Assembly (NCBI RefSeq): GCF_020889785.1
Contig: NZ_JACMYK010000005.1
Coordinates: forward strand, 1-64,000
Source of the DNA: Bradyrhizobium acaciae
GTDB lineage: Bacteria; Pseudomonadota; Alphaproteobacteria; Rhizobiales; Xanthobacteraceae
Direction of reading: 5' to 3'
Length of the DNA: 64,000 bases
Shown here: one piece after another, positions 42,502 through 50,649 of the stretch
How positions within the stretch are numbered: position 1 is the first letter of the stretch
Layout: every line of letters starts with the position of its first letter
The notes under the pieces: model-generated
Told to the model about the DNA's origin: nothing
The model's input: only the letters and a program-made list of their open reading frames with translations
The model's database searches: none
Made by a program: the position numbers and the translations under genes

Positions 42502-42529
42502 GTGCCATCGCCGAGCCCGGCGATGGCAC
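42502..42529 (+). other. Intercistronic hairpin between nifK and nifE
   Basis: GTGCCATCGCCG-AGCC-CGGCGATGGCAC is a perfect 12-bp stem with a 4-base loop, 16 bases after the nifK stop. There is no T run, so it is more likely a 3' stabiliser of nifDK mRNA or a partial processing or termination point than a full terminator. Confidence 0.8.
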
Positions 42530-42574
42530 AAACGCATTAAACTTTTCAATTAGCTTCCGCTGAGAGGAAAACGG

Positions 42575-44221
42575 ATGAGTTCGCTGGCGGCTAGGGTCCA
42601 GAATATTTTCGACGAGCCGGGCTGCGCCAAGAATGGCAGTAAGTCGGAGGCTGAACGCAGGAAGGGCTGCACCAAGCAGCTGCAGCCGGGCAGTGCTGCG
42701 GGGGGCTGTGCCTTCGACGGTGCCAAGATCGCGCTGCAGCCGTTTACCGATGTCGCTCACCTGGTGCACGGTCCGATTGCGTGCGAAGGTAACTCCTGGG
42801 ACAATCGCGGCTCGGTGTCTTCTGGCTTGAACCTGTGGCGGACCGCATTCACGACTGATCTGAACGAAACGGATATCGTATTCGGAGGCGAGCAGCGGCT
42901 GTGCAAAGCAATCAAAGAAGTCATCGATAAGTGGGACCCCACCGCGATCTTCGTCTATCAGACTTGCATCCCGGCGATGATCGGCGACGATATCGATGCG
43001 GTCTGCAAGGCGGCGTCTCAAAGGTTCGGTAAGCCAGTGATCCCGATCAATTCCCCCGGGTTCGTTGGCTCCAAGAACCTGGGTAACAAGCTCGCCGGCG
43101 AGGCCCTGCTCGAACATGTCATCGGAACGCAGGAGCCGAACTACACAACCCCGTACGACATCAACCTGATCGGAGAATACAATCTTTCAGGAGAGCTCTG
43201 GCAAGTGAAACCATTGCTGGACGAGCTCGGAATCCGGATTCTCTCCTGCATCTCTGGCGACGGAAAGTATCGCGAGGTGGCTTCTTCTCATCGCGCGCGG
43301 GCGGCGATGTTGGTGTGCTCAAAATCTATGATCAACGTCGCACGCAGGATGAAGGAACGCTACGGGATCCCGTTCTTCGAGGGGGCGTTCTACGGTATTC
43401 ACGATTCGAGTGATTCGCTTCGCCAGATTGCCCGCTTGTTGGTCGAGCGCGGAGCCCCCAAAGAGTTGCTCGGGCGCACTGATGCGGTGATCGCGCGCGA
43501 GGAAGCGCGCGCCTGGGCTGCCATCGAACCGTACAAGCCACGATTCAAAGGCAAAAAGGCCTTGTTGATTACCGGCGGCGTCAAGTCATGGTCGGTCGTT
43601 GCGGCACTGCAGGAAGCCGGCCTCGAATTGGTCGGAACCAGTGTGAAAAAATCAACCAGGGAGGACAAAGAACGCATCAAGGAGCTGATGGGGCGGGATG
43701 CCCACATGATCGAGGACATGACGCCGCGCGAAATGTACAGAATGTTGAAGGAAGCGGAAGCGGACATCATGCTGTCGGGCGGCAAATCGCAGTTTGTCGC
43801 ACTGAAGGCGGCGATGCCCTGGATCGATATCAACCAGGAGCGGTGCCATGCCTATCTAGGCTATGTTGGAATGATCAAGCTGGTGGAAGAGATCGATAAG
43901 TCGCTCTCCAATCCGATGTGGGAGCAGCTGCGTCAACCAGCGCCATGGCAGGTCTTGGCGAAGGCGATGGTGCAGATGCGATCGCCGCTGGCCGAGATCG
44001 CTTGCGATCCTGCACTCGGCGAAACGGCGCGCCGAGCCAAAGAGATCTGCTTGTGCAACAAGGTCGATCTCGGAACAATCGAGGATGCAATCACCGCGCA
44101 TGGCTTGATCAGCGTGGAAGCTGTCAGAAAGCACACCAATGCGTTCGGCGGCTGCTGCAACAGACGCATCGAGGGACTCTTGGCGGCCTCACCATCTGTC
44201 CTGCCACAGGCCGCAGAATAG
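42575..44221 (+). CDS. nifE: FeMo-cofactor scaffold NifE with BFD-like C-terminus
   Basis: The alpha-like subunit (548 residues) of the NifEN scaffold on which FeMo-cofactor matures. Cluster cysteines are seen in KGCTKQLQPG, GGCAFDGA and GPIACEGNSWD. The protein is about 70 residues longer than Azotobacter NifE. The extra tail (about 488-540) reads ICLCNKVDLGTIEDAI and SVEAVRKHTNAFGGCCNRR, which resembles the [2Fe-2S] BFD domain also found in the middle of NifU. Its cysteines are C492, C494, C527 and C528; the last pair is adjacent instead of the usual CxxC. Long NifE proteins are remembered from Bradyrhizobium, but the BFD reading is mine. Confidence 0.96.
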   Translation: MSSLAARVQNIFDEPGCAKNGSKSEAERRKGCTKQLQPGSAAGGCAFDGAKIALQPFTDVAHLVHGPIACEGNSWDNRGSVSSGLNLWRTAFTTDLNETDIVFGGEQRLCKAIKEVIDKWDPTAIFVYQTCIPAMIGDDIDAVCKAASQRFGKPVIPINSPGFVGSKNLGNKLAGEALLEHVIGTQEPNYTTPYDINLIGEYNLSGELWQVKPLLDELGIRILSCISGDGKYREVASSHRARAAMLVCSKSMINVARRMKERYGIPFFEGAFYGIHDSSDSLRQIARLLVERGAPKELLGRTDAVIAREEARAWAAIEPYKPRFKGKKALLITGGVKSWSVVAALQEAGLELVGTSVKKSTREDKERIKELMGRDAHMIEDMTPREMYRMLKEAEADIMLSGGKSQFVALKAAMPWIDINQERCHAYLGYVGMIKLVEEIDKSLSNPMWEQLRQPAPWQVLAKAMVQMRSPLAEIACDPALGETARRAKEICLCNKVDLGTIEDAITAHGLISVEAVRKHTNAFGGCCNRRIEGLLAASPSVLPQAAE

Positions 44222-44230
44222 GGACCTGTT

Positions 44231-45637
44231 ATGGCCCTCGTCAAAGCGTCTAATAAATCTTGTGCGGTCAATCCGCTGAAGATGAGCCAGCCGATCGGTG
44301 GAGCCTTTGCCTTTATGGGATTGCGTGGGGCTATGCCGGTTCTGCACGGCTCGCAAGGCTGTACATCCTTCGGGCTCACGCTCTTCGTGCGCCATTTCAA
44401 GGAGGCAGTGCCGCTGCAAACCACCGCTATGAGCGAGGTCGCAACCGTGCTCGGTGGCTACGAGAATCTCGAGCAGGCGATACTCAATATCTACGGCCGA
44501 GCCAAGCCAAAGATCGTCGGCATCTGCTCGACTGGGGTCACAGAGACCAATGGCGACGATGTCGATGCTTACCTCAAGCTGATCCGCGACAAGCACCCGC
44601 AACTTGCGAAGTTTCCGCTGGTCTATGTCTCGACACCCGATTTCAAGGGCGCGTTCCAGGACGGCTGGGAGAAGGCTGTGGTGCGCATTGTGGAGGCGCT
44701 GGTCGAGGGGCCGGGCGTGAGTGGACTGCGCGACCCGTCCAAGGTGAATGTTCTTCCAGGATGCCACCTCACCCCCGGTGATCTAGACGAACTCCGGGCC
44801 ATCCTGGAGGATTTCGGATTGCGGCCGTCCTTTTTGCCTGATCTGGCAGGCTCGCTTGATGGGCATATCCCCGATGAGTTTATGCCGACAACCACAGGCG
44901 GCATCGGCATCGACGAAATTGCGAGCATGGGGCGCGCTCAATGGACGATCGCAATTGGCGCACAGATGCGACGCGCGGCGGAGGTCCTGCAGGCCAAGGC
45001 CGGCGTGCCGTTTCGCCTGTTCGAACGGCTCTGCGGTCTCGATCCCAACGACGAATTTATCACCTTTTTGAGCGAGATCAGCGGCCGACCCGTACCGGTG
45101 AAATATCGGCGGCAGCGTGGCCAACTCACCGATGCAATGCTGGATGCGCACTTCCATATTGGTGGTCGCAGAGTTGCGATTGCCGCCGAGCCAGACCTCC
45201 TGTTCGACCTGTCCAGTATGCTGCATGACATGGGTGCACAGGTGACCGCAGCAGTGACAACCACACAGTCGGTCGTTATTGAGCGAGTCAAGACCGAGGA
45301 GGTCCTCATTGGCGACCTCGATGACCTCGAAGAACTCGCCAGAACCAAGCAATGCGACCTGCTGATCACGCATTCGCATGGCAGGCAAGCGGCGGCTCGA
45401 CTGAAAATCCCGTTCTATCGCGCGGGTTTTCCTATGTTCGATCGGCTTGGTGCAGGACACCAGCTATCCGTCGGCTATCGTGGTACGCGGGACATGCTCT
45501 TCGATATCGCCAATCTCGTGATTGCTGACCGGGAGGAGAACCATCAGCCTACGCCGGATAGCTGGCGGGCTCCGCCCCAACCGCCACGACGAGCCGGCCA
45601 CAGCTCGCTTGGCACCGCTGAGAGGTCGATAGCATGA
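44231..45637 (+). CDS. nifN: FeMo-cofactor scaffold NifN
   Basis: A 468-residue beta-like subunit of the NifEN scaffold. It has the nif-type N-terminus (SCAVNPLKMSQPIGGAFAF), HGSQGCTSFG and GICSTGVTETNGDD. It follows nifE by 9 bases and overlaps nifX by 4 bases. A final proline-rich tail of about 35 residues is not conserved. Confidence 0.97.
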   Translation: MALVKASNKSCAVNPLKMSQPIGGAFAFMGLRGAMPVLHGSQGCTSFGLTLFVRHFKEAVPLQTTAMSEVATVLGGYENLEQAILNIYGRAKPKIVGICSTGVTETNGDDVDAYLKLIRDKHPQLAKFPLVYVSTPDFKGAFQDGWEKAVVRIVEALVEGPGVSGLRDPSKVNVLPGCHLTPGDLDELRAILEDFGLRPSFLPDLAGSLDGHIPDEFMPTTTGGIGIDEIASMGRAQWTIAIGAQMRRAAEVLQAKAGVPFRLFERLCGLDPNDEFITFLSEISGRPVPVKYRRQRGQLTDAMLDAHFHIGGRRVAIAAEPDLLFDLSSMLHDMGAQVTAAVTTTQSVVIERVKTEEVLIGDLDDLEELARTKQCDLLITHSHGRQAAARLKIPFYRAGFPMFDRLGAGHQLSVGYRGTRDMLFDIANLVIADREENHQPTPDSWRAPPQPPRRAGHSSLGTAERSIA

Positions 45638-46029
45638 AGGTCGCATTCGCTACGCAAGATCTCAGACGGGTCGATGCTCATTTTGGTTGGGCAAAGAATA
45701 TCGCAATCTATGATGTCGCGGCGGCCGGGCACGTCTTTCTTAAAGCAGTCGAGTTTGAGGGCGATCTCAAGGAAGACGGCAACGACGATAAGTTGGCGCC
45801 GAAGATCGAAGCAATCAAGGATTGTGCAATTCTCTACGTCGCCGCCATCGGCGGTGCTGGTGCCGCGCGGGTGGTGGCCAACAAGATCCATCCCATCAAG
45901 GTGAGCAAGCCGGAAAGCATCCTGGAGCTGCTTGAAAAGCTTCAGGACGTGCTGAGTCGAACGCCACCTCCCTGGCTGCGCAAGGCCATGGCCAAGGACC
46001 AGCGCCGCGCGTTTGAGTTCGACGAATGA
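45634..46029 (+). CDS. nifX: FeMo-cofactor carrier NifX
   Basis: A 131-residue NifX that binds NifB-co and helps transfer it to NifEN. Typical blocks are KVAFATQDLRRVDAHFGWA and ILYVAAIGGAGAARVV. The same fold forms the C-terminal part of NifB at 53275. Confidence 0.95.
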   Translation: MKVAFATQDLRRVDAHFGWAKNIAIYDVAAAGHVFLKAVEFEGDLKEDGNDDKLAPKIEAIKDCAILYVAAIGGAGAARVVANKIHPIKVSKPESILELLEKLQDVLSRTPPPWLRKAMAKDQRRAFEFDE

Positions 46030-46035
46030 GGTGAG

Positions 46036-46500
46036 ATGACCGAAGAAATAGTGCGACAGGGTAGCGGCATCGACACACCGTTCCTCATGGAGTTGATCAA
46101 GATTTGGCGTGCTCAGGATGCCAACGGCGCCTGGACGAAGAAGAGCGATCTCGACCTGCTCGAACCCTATATCTTGGATAAGGGGAGGCGGCGCGCCCTA
46201 CCTATTGTCGGCGATCCCGATCCCGAGACGCTGTGGCGGCTTGAACTATTCTTCGACGCGGTCGCGCTCTCGATCGAGAGAGGCACCGGCGTGATGATCC
46301 AGCCCATTATGAAGCTGCATCATGAAGGCTTCGGCCGCGTGGTGTTGATCGCTGGCCGGCTGATCGCCGTGAACAAGCAGCTACGCGATGTGCATCGTTT
46401 CGGCTTCGTTAGTTTCGTAAAGCTGGCACAGGAAGGCGACAAATATGTCAACGACGGAATCGAGATGGTTCGCAGATTTCCGGACGTGGCGAACTATTGA
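46036..46500 (+). CDS. NifX-associated protein (DUF269 type)
   Basis: A 154-residue protein of the family that nearly always follows nifX (the DUF269 or NifX-associated group); its biochemical role is not settled. Recognisable parts are [13 protein letters not shown] and [24 protein letters not shown]. It lies 6 bases after nifX and 8 bases before the next gene. Confidence 0.9.
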   Translation: MTEEIVRQGSGIDTPFLMELIKIWRAQDANGAWTKKSDLDLLEPYILDKGRRRALPIVGDPDPETLWRLELFFDAVALSIERGTGVMIQPIMKLHHEGFGRVVLIAGRLIAVNKQLRDVHRFGFVSFVKLAQEGDKYVNDGIEMVRRFPDVANY

Positions 46501-46508
46501 GGGCGCTC

Positions 46509-46718
46509 ATGAGCGAACGTGAAGCATTGAAAGCAGAACTGAAGAAGCTGTCAGGCAAAGCGCTGCAAGCCAAAATGGATTTGCACGACCTGTCGGAGGA
46601 ATTGCCCGTCAACTGGGGCTCGATCATGACGGTGGCGCAGAGGGCGTACGATGCCTATGCCGAACTCGAGCGCAAGAGCCATGATTTGAAGGCGTTGGAA
46701 AACAATCAAAGGGGCTGA
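46509..46718 (+). CDS. Small nif-operon coiled-coil protein (CCE_0567 / DUF683 type)
   Basis: A 69-residue, mostly helical protein rich in Lys, Glu and Ala (LKAELKKLSGKALQAKMDLHDLSEELP-type sequence). It matches the small metal-binding family found between the NifX-associated gene and the nif-specific ferredoxin in many diazotrophs. The function is unknown. It starts at ATG 46509, not at the frame opening 12 bases earlier. Confidence 0.88.
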   Translation: MSEREALKAELKKLSGKALQAKMDLHDLSEELPVNWGSIMTVAQRAYDAYAELERKSHDLKALENNQRG

Positions 46719-46721
46719 CTT

Positions 46722-47021
46722 ATGTCATTTGCAGCGCGCGATGGCCGCAAGTGGACACCGGAATACTTGATATCGATCGATGCCAAGAAGTGCATCGGTT
46801 GTGGCCGCTGTTTCAAAGTGTGCGGTCGAGATGTCATGACCTTGAAGGGAATCAGCGAAGAGGGCGAGCTTGTCGATCTAGACGATGACGCGGACGATGA
46901 GATCGAAAAGAAGATCATGGTTCTGAATGATCAGGGCGCATGCATCGGCTGCGGCGCCTGCGCCAGGGTGTGCCCGGCCAATTGCCAGATCCACGCCTCA
47001 GTCGGAGTTGAAGTCGCGTGA
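46722..47021 (+). CDS. fdxB: Nif-specific 2[4Fe-4S] ferredoxin III (FdxB)
   Basis: A 99-residue ferredoxin with CIGCGRCFKVC and CIGCGACARVC motifs separated by an acidic insert (VDLDDDADDEIEK). This is the FdxB-type ferredoxin that ends nifENX operons. It probably supplies electrons for cofactor assembly or to nitrogenase. Last gene of the nifD operon. Confidence 0.93.
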   Translation: MSFAARDGRKWTPEYLISIDAKKCIGCGRCFKVCGRDVMTLKGISEEGELVDLDDDADDEIEKKIMVLNDQGACIGCGACARVCPANCQIHASVGVEVA

Positions 47022-47346
47022 GCTAAGACCGCCTCGTCCAACGGCAGCAGAGGAGTGCACTCACATGCGCGGCCTCCGGATGACGCGCACGTGATCAGTG
47101 AGCTCGCCGCTTTGATCGGGCCATCGTGCTCAAACGTCCGAGACCAAGTGACTTGGAAATGATTGATTGGGTATGTTAGTTGGTTGAGAGCAACAACGTC
47201 GAGCGGCACGTCGTTGATCGCCCGTCCGCGACAAGGGGCACGCAGTTCATCTATCCAGTGGAGCCTTAAGGCGGCCGAGTCGTTGTCTGTCTTCCGGCGG
47301 ATGCCTTGCCGAGCCCGTGGTGGGCCGGTGGCGCGGTAAGCTTGTG
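47022..47346. other. Intergenic, fdxB to nopP-like gene
   Basis: No gene, terminator or nif-type promoter was recognised. Confidence 0.5.
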
Positions 47347-47370
47347 GTCAGCTAGAGATTGTATCCTCGT
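47347..47370 (+). promoter_or_regulatory. Possible tts box (TtsI site)
   Basis: GTCAGCTAGAG followed by TTGTATCCTCG shares the opening GTCAGCT and a late CCT with the tts box that controls rhizobial type III effectors. The match is partial, and support comes mostly from its place about 85 bases before an effector-like gene. Confidence 0.35.
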
Positions 47371-47436
47371 CGGCAGAGCTTGCGCGGCACGAGCTCGATT
47401 GCGTGCAATTCGCCGATAGGAGAACGATCCAGATGT

Positions 47437-48291
47437 ATGGCAGAATCGTTGGCTCATCCAGCCAGTCCACAAGCGCGAAATCAGGCTGATGATTCGAGCG
47501 AGGCGGGAGACAGCCCCCGTTTTGCGGAAACAGTTGCGCGCATGGAGCGAGGTGGGTCGTCGTCGGGGGCCGCGGCGCCATATGCTCTGGATTCCCGCCC
47601 ACCCATTTTCGAAATCGACGAACGAGAAGACTTCACGGATCTCGTGAAGAGATACACCCATGGCGATATCAGGGGTATCGCCGACAATCCACAAGAGTAC
47701 TCCGAGTTTGTTTCGAGGAAAGCTGAGTGGGCTGCAACTGTTGCTGGAGCCTATGCCAGCACTTACCATGATCCGAATAGCCCCACGCGGTTCTTCAGCT
47801 ATCAGCTGGGTAACGAAAGTGTCGGCCTGCTAGCAGTGGGTGGCCCGGTCCGGATCAAGGGAGACCGGCTTCGAGAACAGTTCGGGCGTAACGATATCAC
47901 GTCCGTAGTAGATCTACGCGTTACTCACCCGCTTGTCGAAAACGCAGGCGATATCCTGCTCGAGCATCAATTGCGATTGGACGGTGATCATCCACTGGTC
48001 TTGTCACGTCCTGCCCGACCGGGGATGGAGCCCCGTCTAGCTGAAATGGGGTTTGTTCACGTGGCCCAGAATCACTGGGTGCTCGACCCTCACCAGCATC
48101 CAGAAGTGTGGACGAAGAACGAGAACGACAAGTGGCAGCGAGTAGGCAAGCCTACAAAATATCTTTCCAAAGTCGAAGAGGCCCGCAGCGGTAGTCAAGA
48201 GAGCGTTGAGACGGACTCATCTGACGATGATCCTTCGTTTTACTTGGAGCGCGAACTTCGACGAATGGCTGTTGAAGACGATTCGGAATGA
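47437..48291 (+). CDS. nopP: NopP-like type III effector
   Basis: A 284-residue soluble protein with a Ser/Ala-rich, disordered N-terminus (typical secretion signal) and a folded core (DFTDLVKRYTHGDIRGIAD, FFSYQLGNESVGLLAVGG, HPLVENAGDILLEHQL) resembling NopP, an effector of Bradyrhizobium and NGR234. In B. diazoefficiens nopP also lies in the nif region and sets compatibility with Rj2 soybean. The ATG at 47437 is the first in this frame, 14 bases after AGGAG. An out-of-frame ATG at 47433 is better spaced and starts MYGRIVGSSSQSTSAKSG before a stop, so a frameshift in the signal is possible. The frame stays open upstream to a TTG at 47359. Confidence 0.72.
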   Translation: MAESLAHPASPQARNQADDSSEAGDSPRFAETVARMERGGSSSGAAAPYALDSRPPIFEIDEREDFTDLVKRYTHGDIRGIADNPQEYSEFVSRKAEWAATVAGAYASTYHDPNSPTRFFSYQLGNESVGLLAVGGPVRIKGDRLREQFGRNDITSVVDLRVTHPLVENAGDILLEHQLRLDGDHPLVLSRPARPGMEPRLAEMGFVHVAQNHWVLDPHQHPEVWTKNENDKWQRVGKPTKYLSKVEEARSGSQESVETDSSDDDPSFYLERELRRMAVEDDSE

Positions 48292-48357
48292 TCGGAGCGC
48301 GGCGGGACTGATCGGGTTTTCGCCATTGCTCGCGCCCGAGCGGAAGTCGTAGCCTTA

Positions 48358-48387
48358 AAGGGAGCGCGCGCCACGTCGCGCTCCCTT
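48358..48387 (+). terminator. Hairpin after nopP
   Basis: AAGGGAGCGCG, an 8-base loop, then CGCGCTCCCTT: a perfect 11-bp stem 66 bases after the stop of nopP. Only two T end the stem, so it may be a weak terminator or an mRNA stabiliser. Confidence 0.55.
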
Positions 48388-48786
48388 GTGCTTGCCAGAT
48401 ACCAGTTCGCGAGTTAGTTGGTGGAGCTGGGCCGGCCTTCTGTCATATGTGCCAGAGGGCCTGCTTCGCCGAGCCAGGAGGGCCTTAGTGCGGTTTGGGG
48501 GAGGACCTGCTTTATTCCGGATTTTGAACGGCAATCTGAGGCAAATGCGAGAACCGATTGCGCTCACGATGTCAGTACTTCCGTTAAACCCGGTATCACT
48601 TAACGGGTTGCGCGGTTGGCGATCGTGAAGATCGTTTTGCGACGACTAGCGCGGGGTCTGCCATCGGGTCTGCAACCAAATGGGCGTTCCAGCGTACGAT
48701 CGAGCGTCTTGTCGGGCTCTCCAGCGCATGGGCGAAATTATCGCTACACCAGAAGATCAGTATTACAGAGACGCCCGTGAGCGCCA
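48388..48786. other. Intergenic before the first Rieske gene
   Basis: About 400 bases with no recognised gene, and no -24/-12 promoter was found for the Rieske gene that follows. Confidence 0.45.
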
Positions 48787-49152
48787 ATGCGCGTACGCTG
48801 GGAGGCGGAATGGACCATGGGATTCCACGTTATGGTCCTCGATCATGACGACAATCACCGGCCGTGGTCCATCGTTGTCGTACGCTGGGGCAAGAAGGTG
48901 CTTGGCTATGTCAATAGGTGCCCGCACAACGGCATTGCTTTGGACTGGGAACGTAACGAGTTCCTCGATCCATACGGCGTCCGGTCGATGTGCGGCAAAC
49001 ACGGATCCACCTTCGAGCTCGGAACCGGGCTGTGCGTCGATGGTCCGTGTAAGAGCAGAACGCTCACGCCGATCGCCTTTACAGTTCTGGATGGTGATAT
49101 CTCTGTCGTCGGCGTGCATGTTGTCGAGGACCGTGCGTCCCGGAACGAATGA
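48787..49152 (+). CDS. Rieske [2Fe-2S] protein, copy 1
   Basis: A 121-residue ferredoxin-like Rieske protein. The cluster ligands are in NRCPHNGIALDW (C, H) and SMCGKHGSTFEL (C, H), spaced by an insert. It resembles the protein at 59421 along most of its length (shared GYVNRCPH, CGxHGxxFE and CxDGPCxxxxLxP), so the two are paralogues flanking the nifS-nifB-nifZ part. The N-terminus is short compared with copy 2, a stop lies three codons before the ATG at 48787 and no ribosome-binding site is seen, so the 5' end may be damaged or start at ATG 48817. Role unknown. Confidence 0.75.
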   Translation: MRVRWEAEWTMGFHVMVLDHDDNHRPWSIVVVRWGKKVLGYVNRCPHNGIALDWERNEFLDPYGVRSMCGKHGSTFELGTGLCVDGPCKSRTLTPIAFTVLDGDISVVGVHVVEDRASRNE

Positions 49153-49161
49153 TGTCCGCGC

Positions 49162-49752
49162 TCAGACCGGCCGGTTCTCGTTGCGGTTTTTTACCGGCTC
49201 CATCCTTTTTAGCCCGTCTTCGTATGAGATTTCGTCGTAGGACAGGTCGAGAGTCTTTGCCGCATCGAGGAGGTAATCAAGCTTACCGCCTGCATCAAGC
49301 TTCTTGAGGTCGTCCTTGTTGAGCCCGACCAGGTCCATCATTTCCTTCCAAACAGTGGACTCATCGCACGGCAGGACGTGGAAGGTAATGCCACCGAGCT
49401 TGGTCTGGTATTTCGCCAGCAAATCTATGTTGTTACAGAACAAGAAATAACTGCCTTGTGGGCTTAAGGCACCATCAAGCACGGCAGCGACATCAGCAAG
49501 ATAGGCGTAGGAGTGCAGGTAGCCAGCCAGCACCGGAATAGTGCCTTCTCCGTCCTGCGCGACCGTCAGAACCTGTTCGATCGAATAATCCGGCGGTCGC
49601 TTCTCGTCCGCGACTTGAGTCTGAAATTTTAGTGCGATGTCGCCGCGAAAGCCAAACCGGCCCGGCTTGGTCGTCCCGCCCTTGAGTACCGCATTGAGCA
49701 GGCGGCCCTCCTTTTCAAGTCGACCCAGTGCGGTGTTCTCGATTGCAGTCAT
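49162..49752 (-). CDS. Unrecognised protein beside iscA-nifS, likely nif-regulated
   Basis: A 196-residue soluble protein that I do not recognise. It has no signal peptide or membrane segment. The visible pieces are an N-terminal acidic-basic region, a hydrophobic middle (GYLHSYAYLADVAAVLDGAL, SYFLFCNNIDLLAKYQ) with two cysteines, and a charged C-terminus. Codon use is typical of the island and GGACGA precedes the ATG, so it is a real gene. Its promoter looks sigma-54-type (49809-49824) and could share the NifA site at 49897 with the divergent iscA operon, which suggests a role in nitrogen fixation. Confidence 0.8.
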   Translation of the reverse strand: MTAIENTALGRLEKEGRLLNAVLKGGTTKPGRFGFRGDIALKFQTQVADEKRPPDYSIEQVLTVAQDGEGTIPVLAGYLHSYAYLADVAAVLDGALSPQGSYFLFCNNIDLLAKYQTKLGGITFHVLPCDESTVWKEMMDLVGLNKDDLKKLDAGGKLDYLLDAAKTLDLSYDEISYEDGLKRMEPVKNRNENRPV

Positions 49753-49808
49753 TAAATTCGTCCTCGATTTGAGCTTTTCACCGGCGCGCTAGCCGATGCC
49801 AGCCGCGA

Positions 49809-49824
49809 TGCAAAATGCTTGCCG
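49809..49824 (-). promoter_or_regulatory. Candidate sigma-54 promoter of the 49162-49752 gene
   Basis: The minus strand reads CGGCAAG-N4-TTGCA with GG and GC ten bases apart. It lies about 57 bases before the ATG of the unknown gene and about 73 bases from the palindromic NifA site at 49897. Confidence 0.55.
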
Positions 49825-49896
49825 GCGCCTCTATAACGATCCAGCCGTGCCGCGAAACAAAACGCGTATGCGAGAGGCGATCGTCCCAGGCAGCGT

Positions 49897-49912
49897 TGTC
49901 ATGAACTCGACA
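49897..49912. promoter_or_regulatory. NifA site between divergent nif-type promoters
   Basis: TGT-CATGAACTCG-ACA is an exact, symmetric match. It is 61 bases before the iscA promoter and about 73 bases from the opposite-facing promoter at 49809, so it can serve both. Confidence 0.75.
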
Positions 49913-49972
49913 CCGGTGCCGAAGCCGACAGATGCGATCAAAAAAAGTGAGCTGGATCAAGCTTGTGCACGC

Positions 49973-49988
49973 TGGCACATGACTTGCC
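49973..49988 (+). promoter_or_regulatory. Sigma-54 promoter of iscA-nifS operon
   Basis: TGGCACA-N4-TTGCC matches the -24/-12 consensus fully. Transcription should start near 49999, 25 bases before the iscA ATG. Confidence 0.92.
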
Positions 49989-50023
49989 ATTGTCAGGCAG
50001 ACTAAGCTCTTGAGAGGTAGACC

Positions 50024-50344
50024 ATGATCAACCTGACAGATAGCGCAGTGAGTGCAATCAGAGGCGCGATGGCATCCTCGATGCACCCGACCGGCGGCCT
50101 GCGCATTATGGTCGAAGCAGGCGGCTGCAATGGGTTCAAATACAAGATGGGCTTGGCCGAGGTGCCGACGCTCGGTGACACCGTGATCGAATGCGGCGGT
50201 CTGAAGGTATTTGTCGACAGCAAGAGCCATGAGCATCTGATCGGCACAACGATTGATTTCGTCTTGGCGCCGGAGAGCTCCGGCTTCACCTTTCAAAACC
50301 CGAACGCTACCGTGAGCTGCTCCTGCGGAAAATCGTTCAGCTGA
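50024..50344 (+). CDS. iscA: IscA/HesB-type iron-sulfur carrier
   Basis: A 106-residue A-type carrier for Fe-S cluster delivery. The three conserved cysteines are in GGCNGFKYK and SCSCGKSFS. As the first gene of a NifA-type operon with nifS it is the nif-specific copy (also called iscN or nifIscA in rhizobia). Confidence 0.93.
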   Translation: MINLTDSAVSAIRGAMASSMHPTGGLRIMVEAGGCNGFKYKMGLAEVPTLGDTVIECGGLKVFVDSKSHEHLIGTTIDFVLAPESSGFTFQNPNATVSCSCGKSFS

Positions 50345-50364
50345 CGAAGACGAAACATCGCTGC

Positions 50365-50649
50365 ATGTTGGCGGAATCGGAACAAGTATGGCAATCGTCG
50401 GTCGCTGCGAGAGAGCTTCGCATTCGCGACGCAATCGGACAGATGCAAGCGGATCTGCATGGCGATCGTAGCAACTGTCGGCTCATCGAGACCAATAGCC
50501 ACAGCACCATCGGCAGTCTGTATGGCGCATCCGCGTTCCGTAAGCGTCCTCGACTGACGCTGGACCGCATTCAGACGAGGCTGGTCGAAAAAATCGGCGA
50601 ATGCGCTCGTCTCGCCCCGGTTGCGGCTGTCGGCGAGATACTGGATTGA
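50365..50649 (+). CDS. Nfu/NifU C-terminal-like domain lacking its CxxC
   Basis: A 94-residue protein that aligns with the C-terminal (Nfu) domain of NifU: IRDAIGQMQADLHGDRSNCRLIE resembles the first helix and strand, and RPRLTLDRIQTRLVEKIGE the last helix. Where Nfu has the cluster-binding CxxC (in GACxxC) this protein reads GASAFRK, so it cannot bind a cluster in the normal way. Its place between iscA and nifS is where nifU stands in other diazotrophs. It may be a structural helper or a decaying nifU. The start is uncertain; the stop overlaps the nifS start. Confidence 0.65.
   Translation: MLAESEQVWQSSVAARELRIRDAIGQMQADLHGDRSNCRLIETNSHSTIGSLYGASAFRKRPRLTLDRIQTRLVEKIGECARLAPVAAVGEILD

Noticed and set aside
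47359..47436. TTG start extending the NopP-like frame upstream
   Set aside because: It would begin inside the candidate tts box, and the residues are not effector-like; ATG 47437 or 47433 is more likely.
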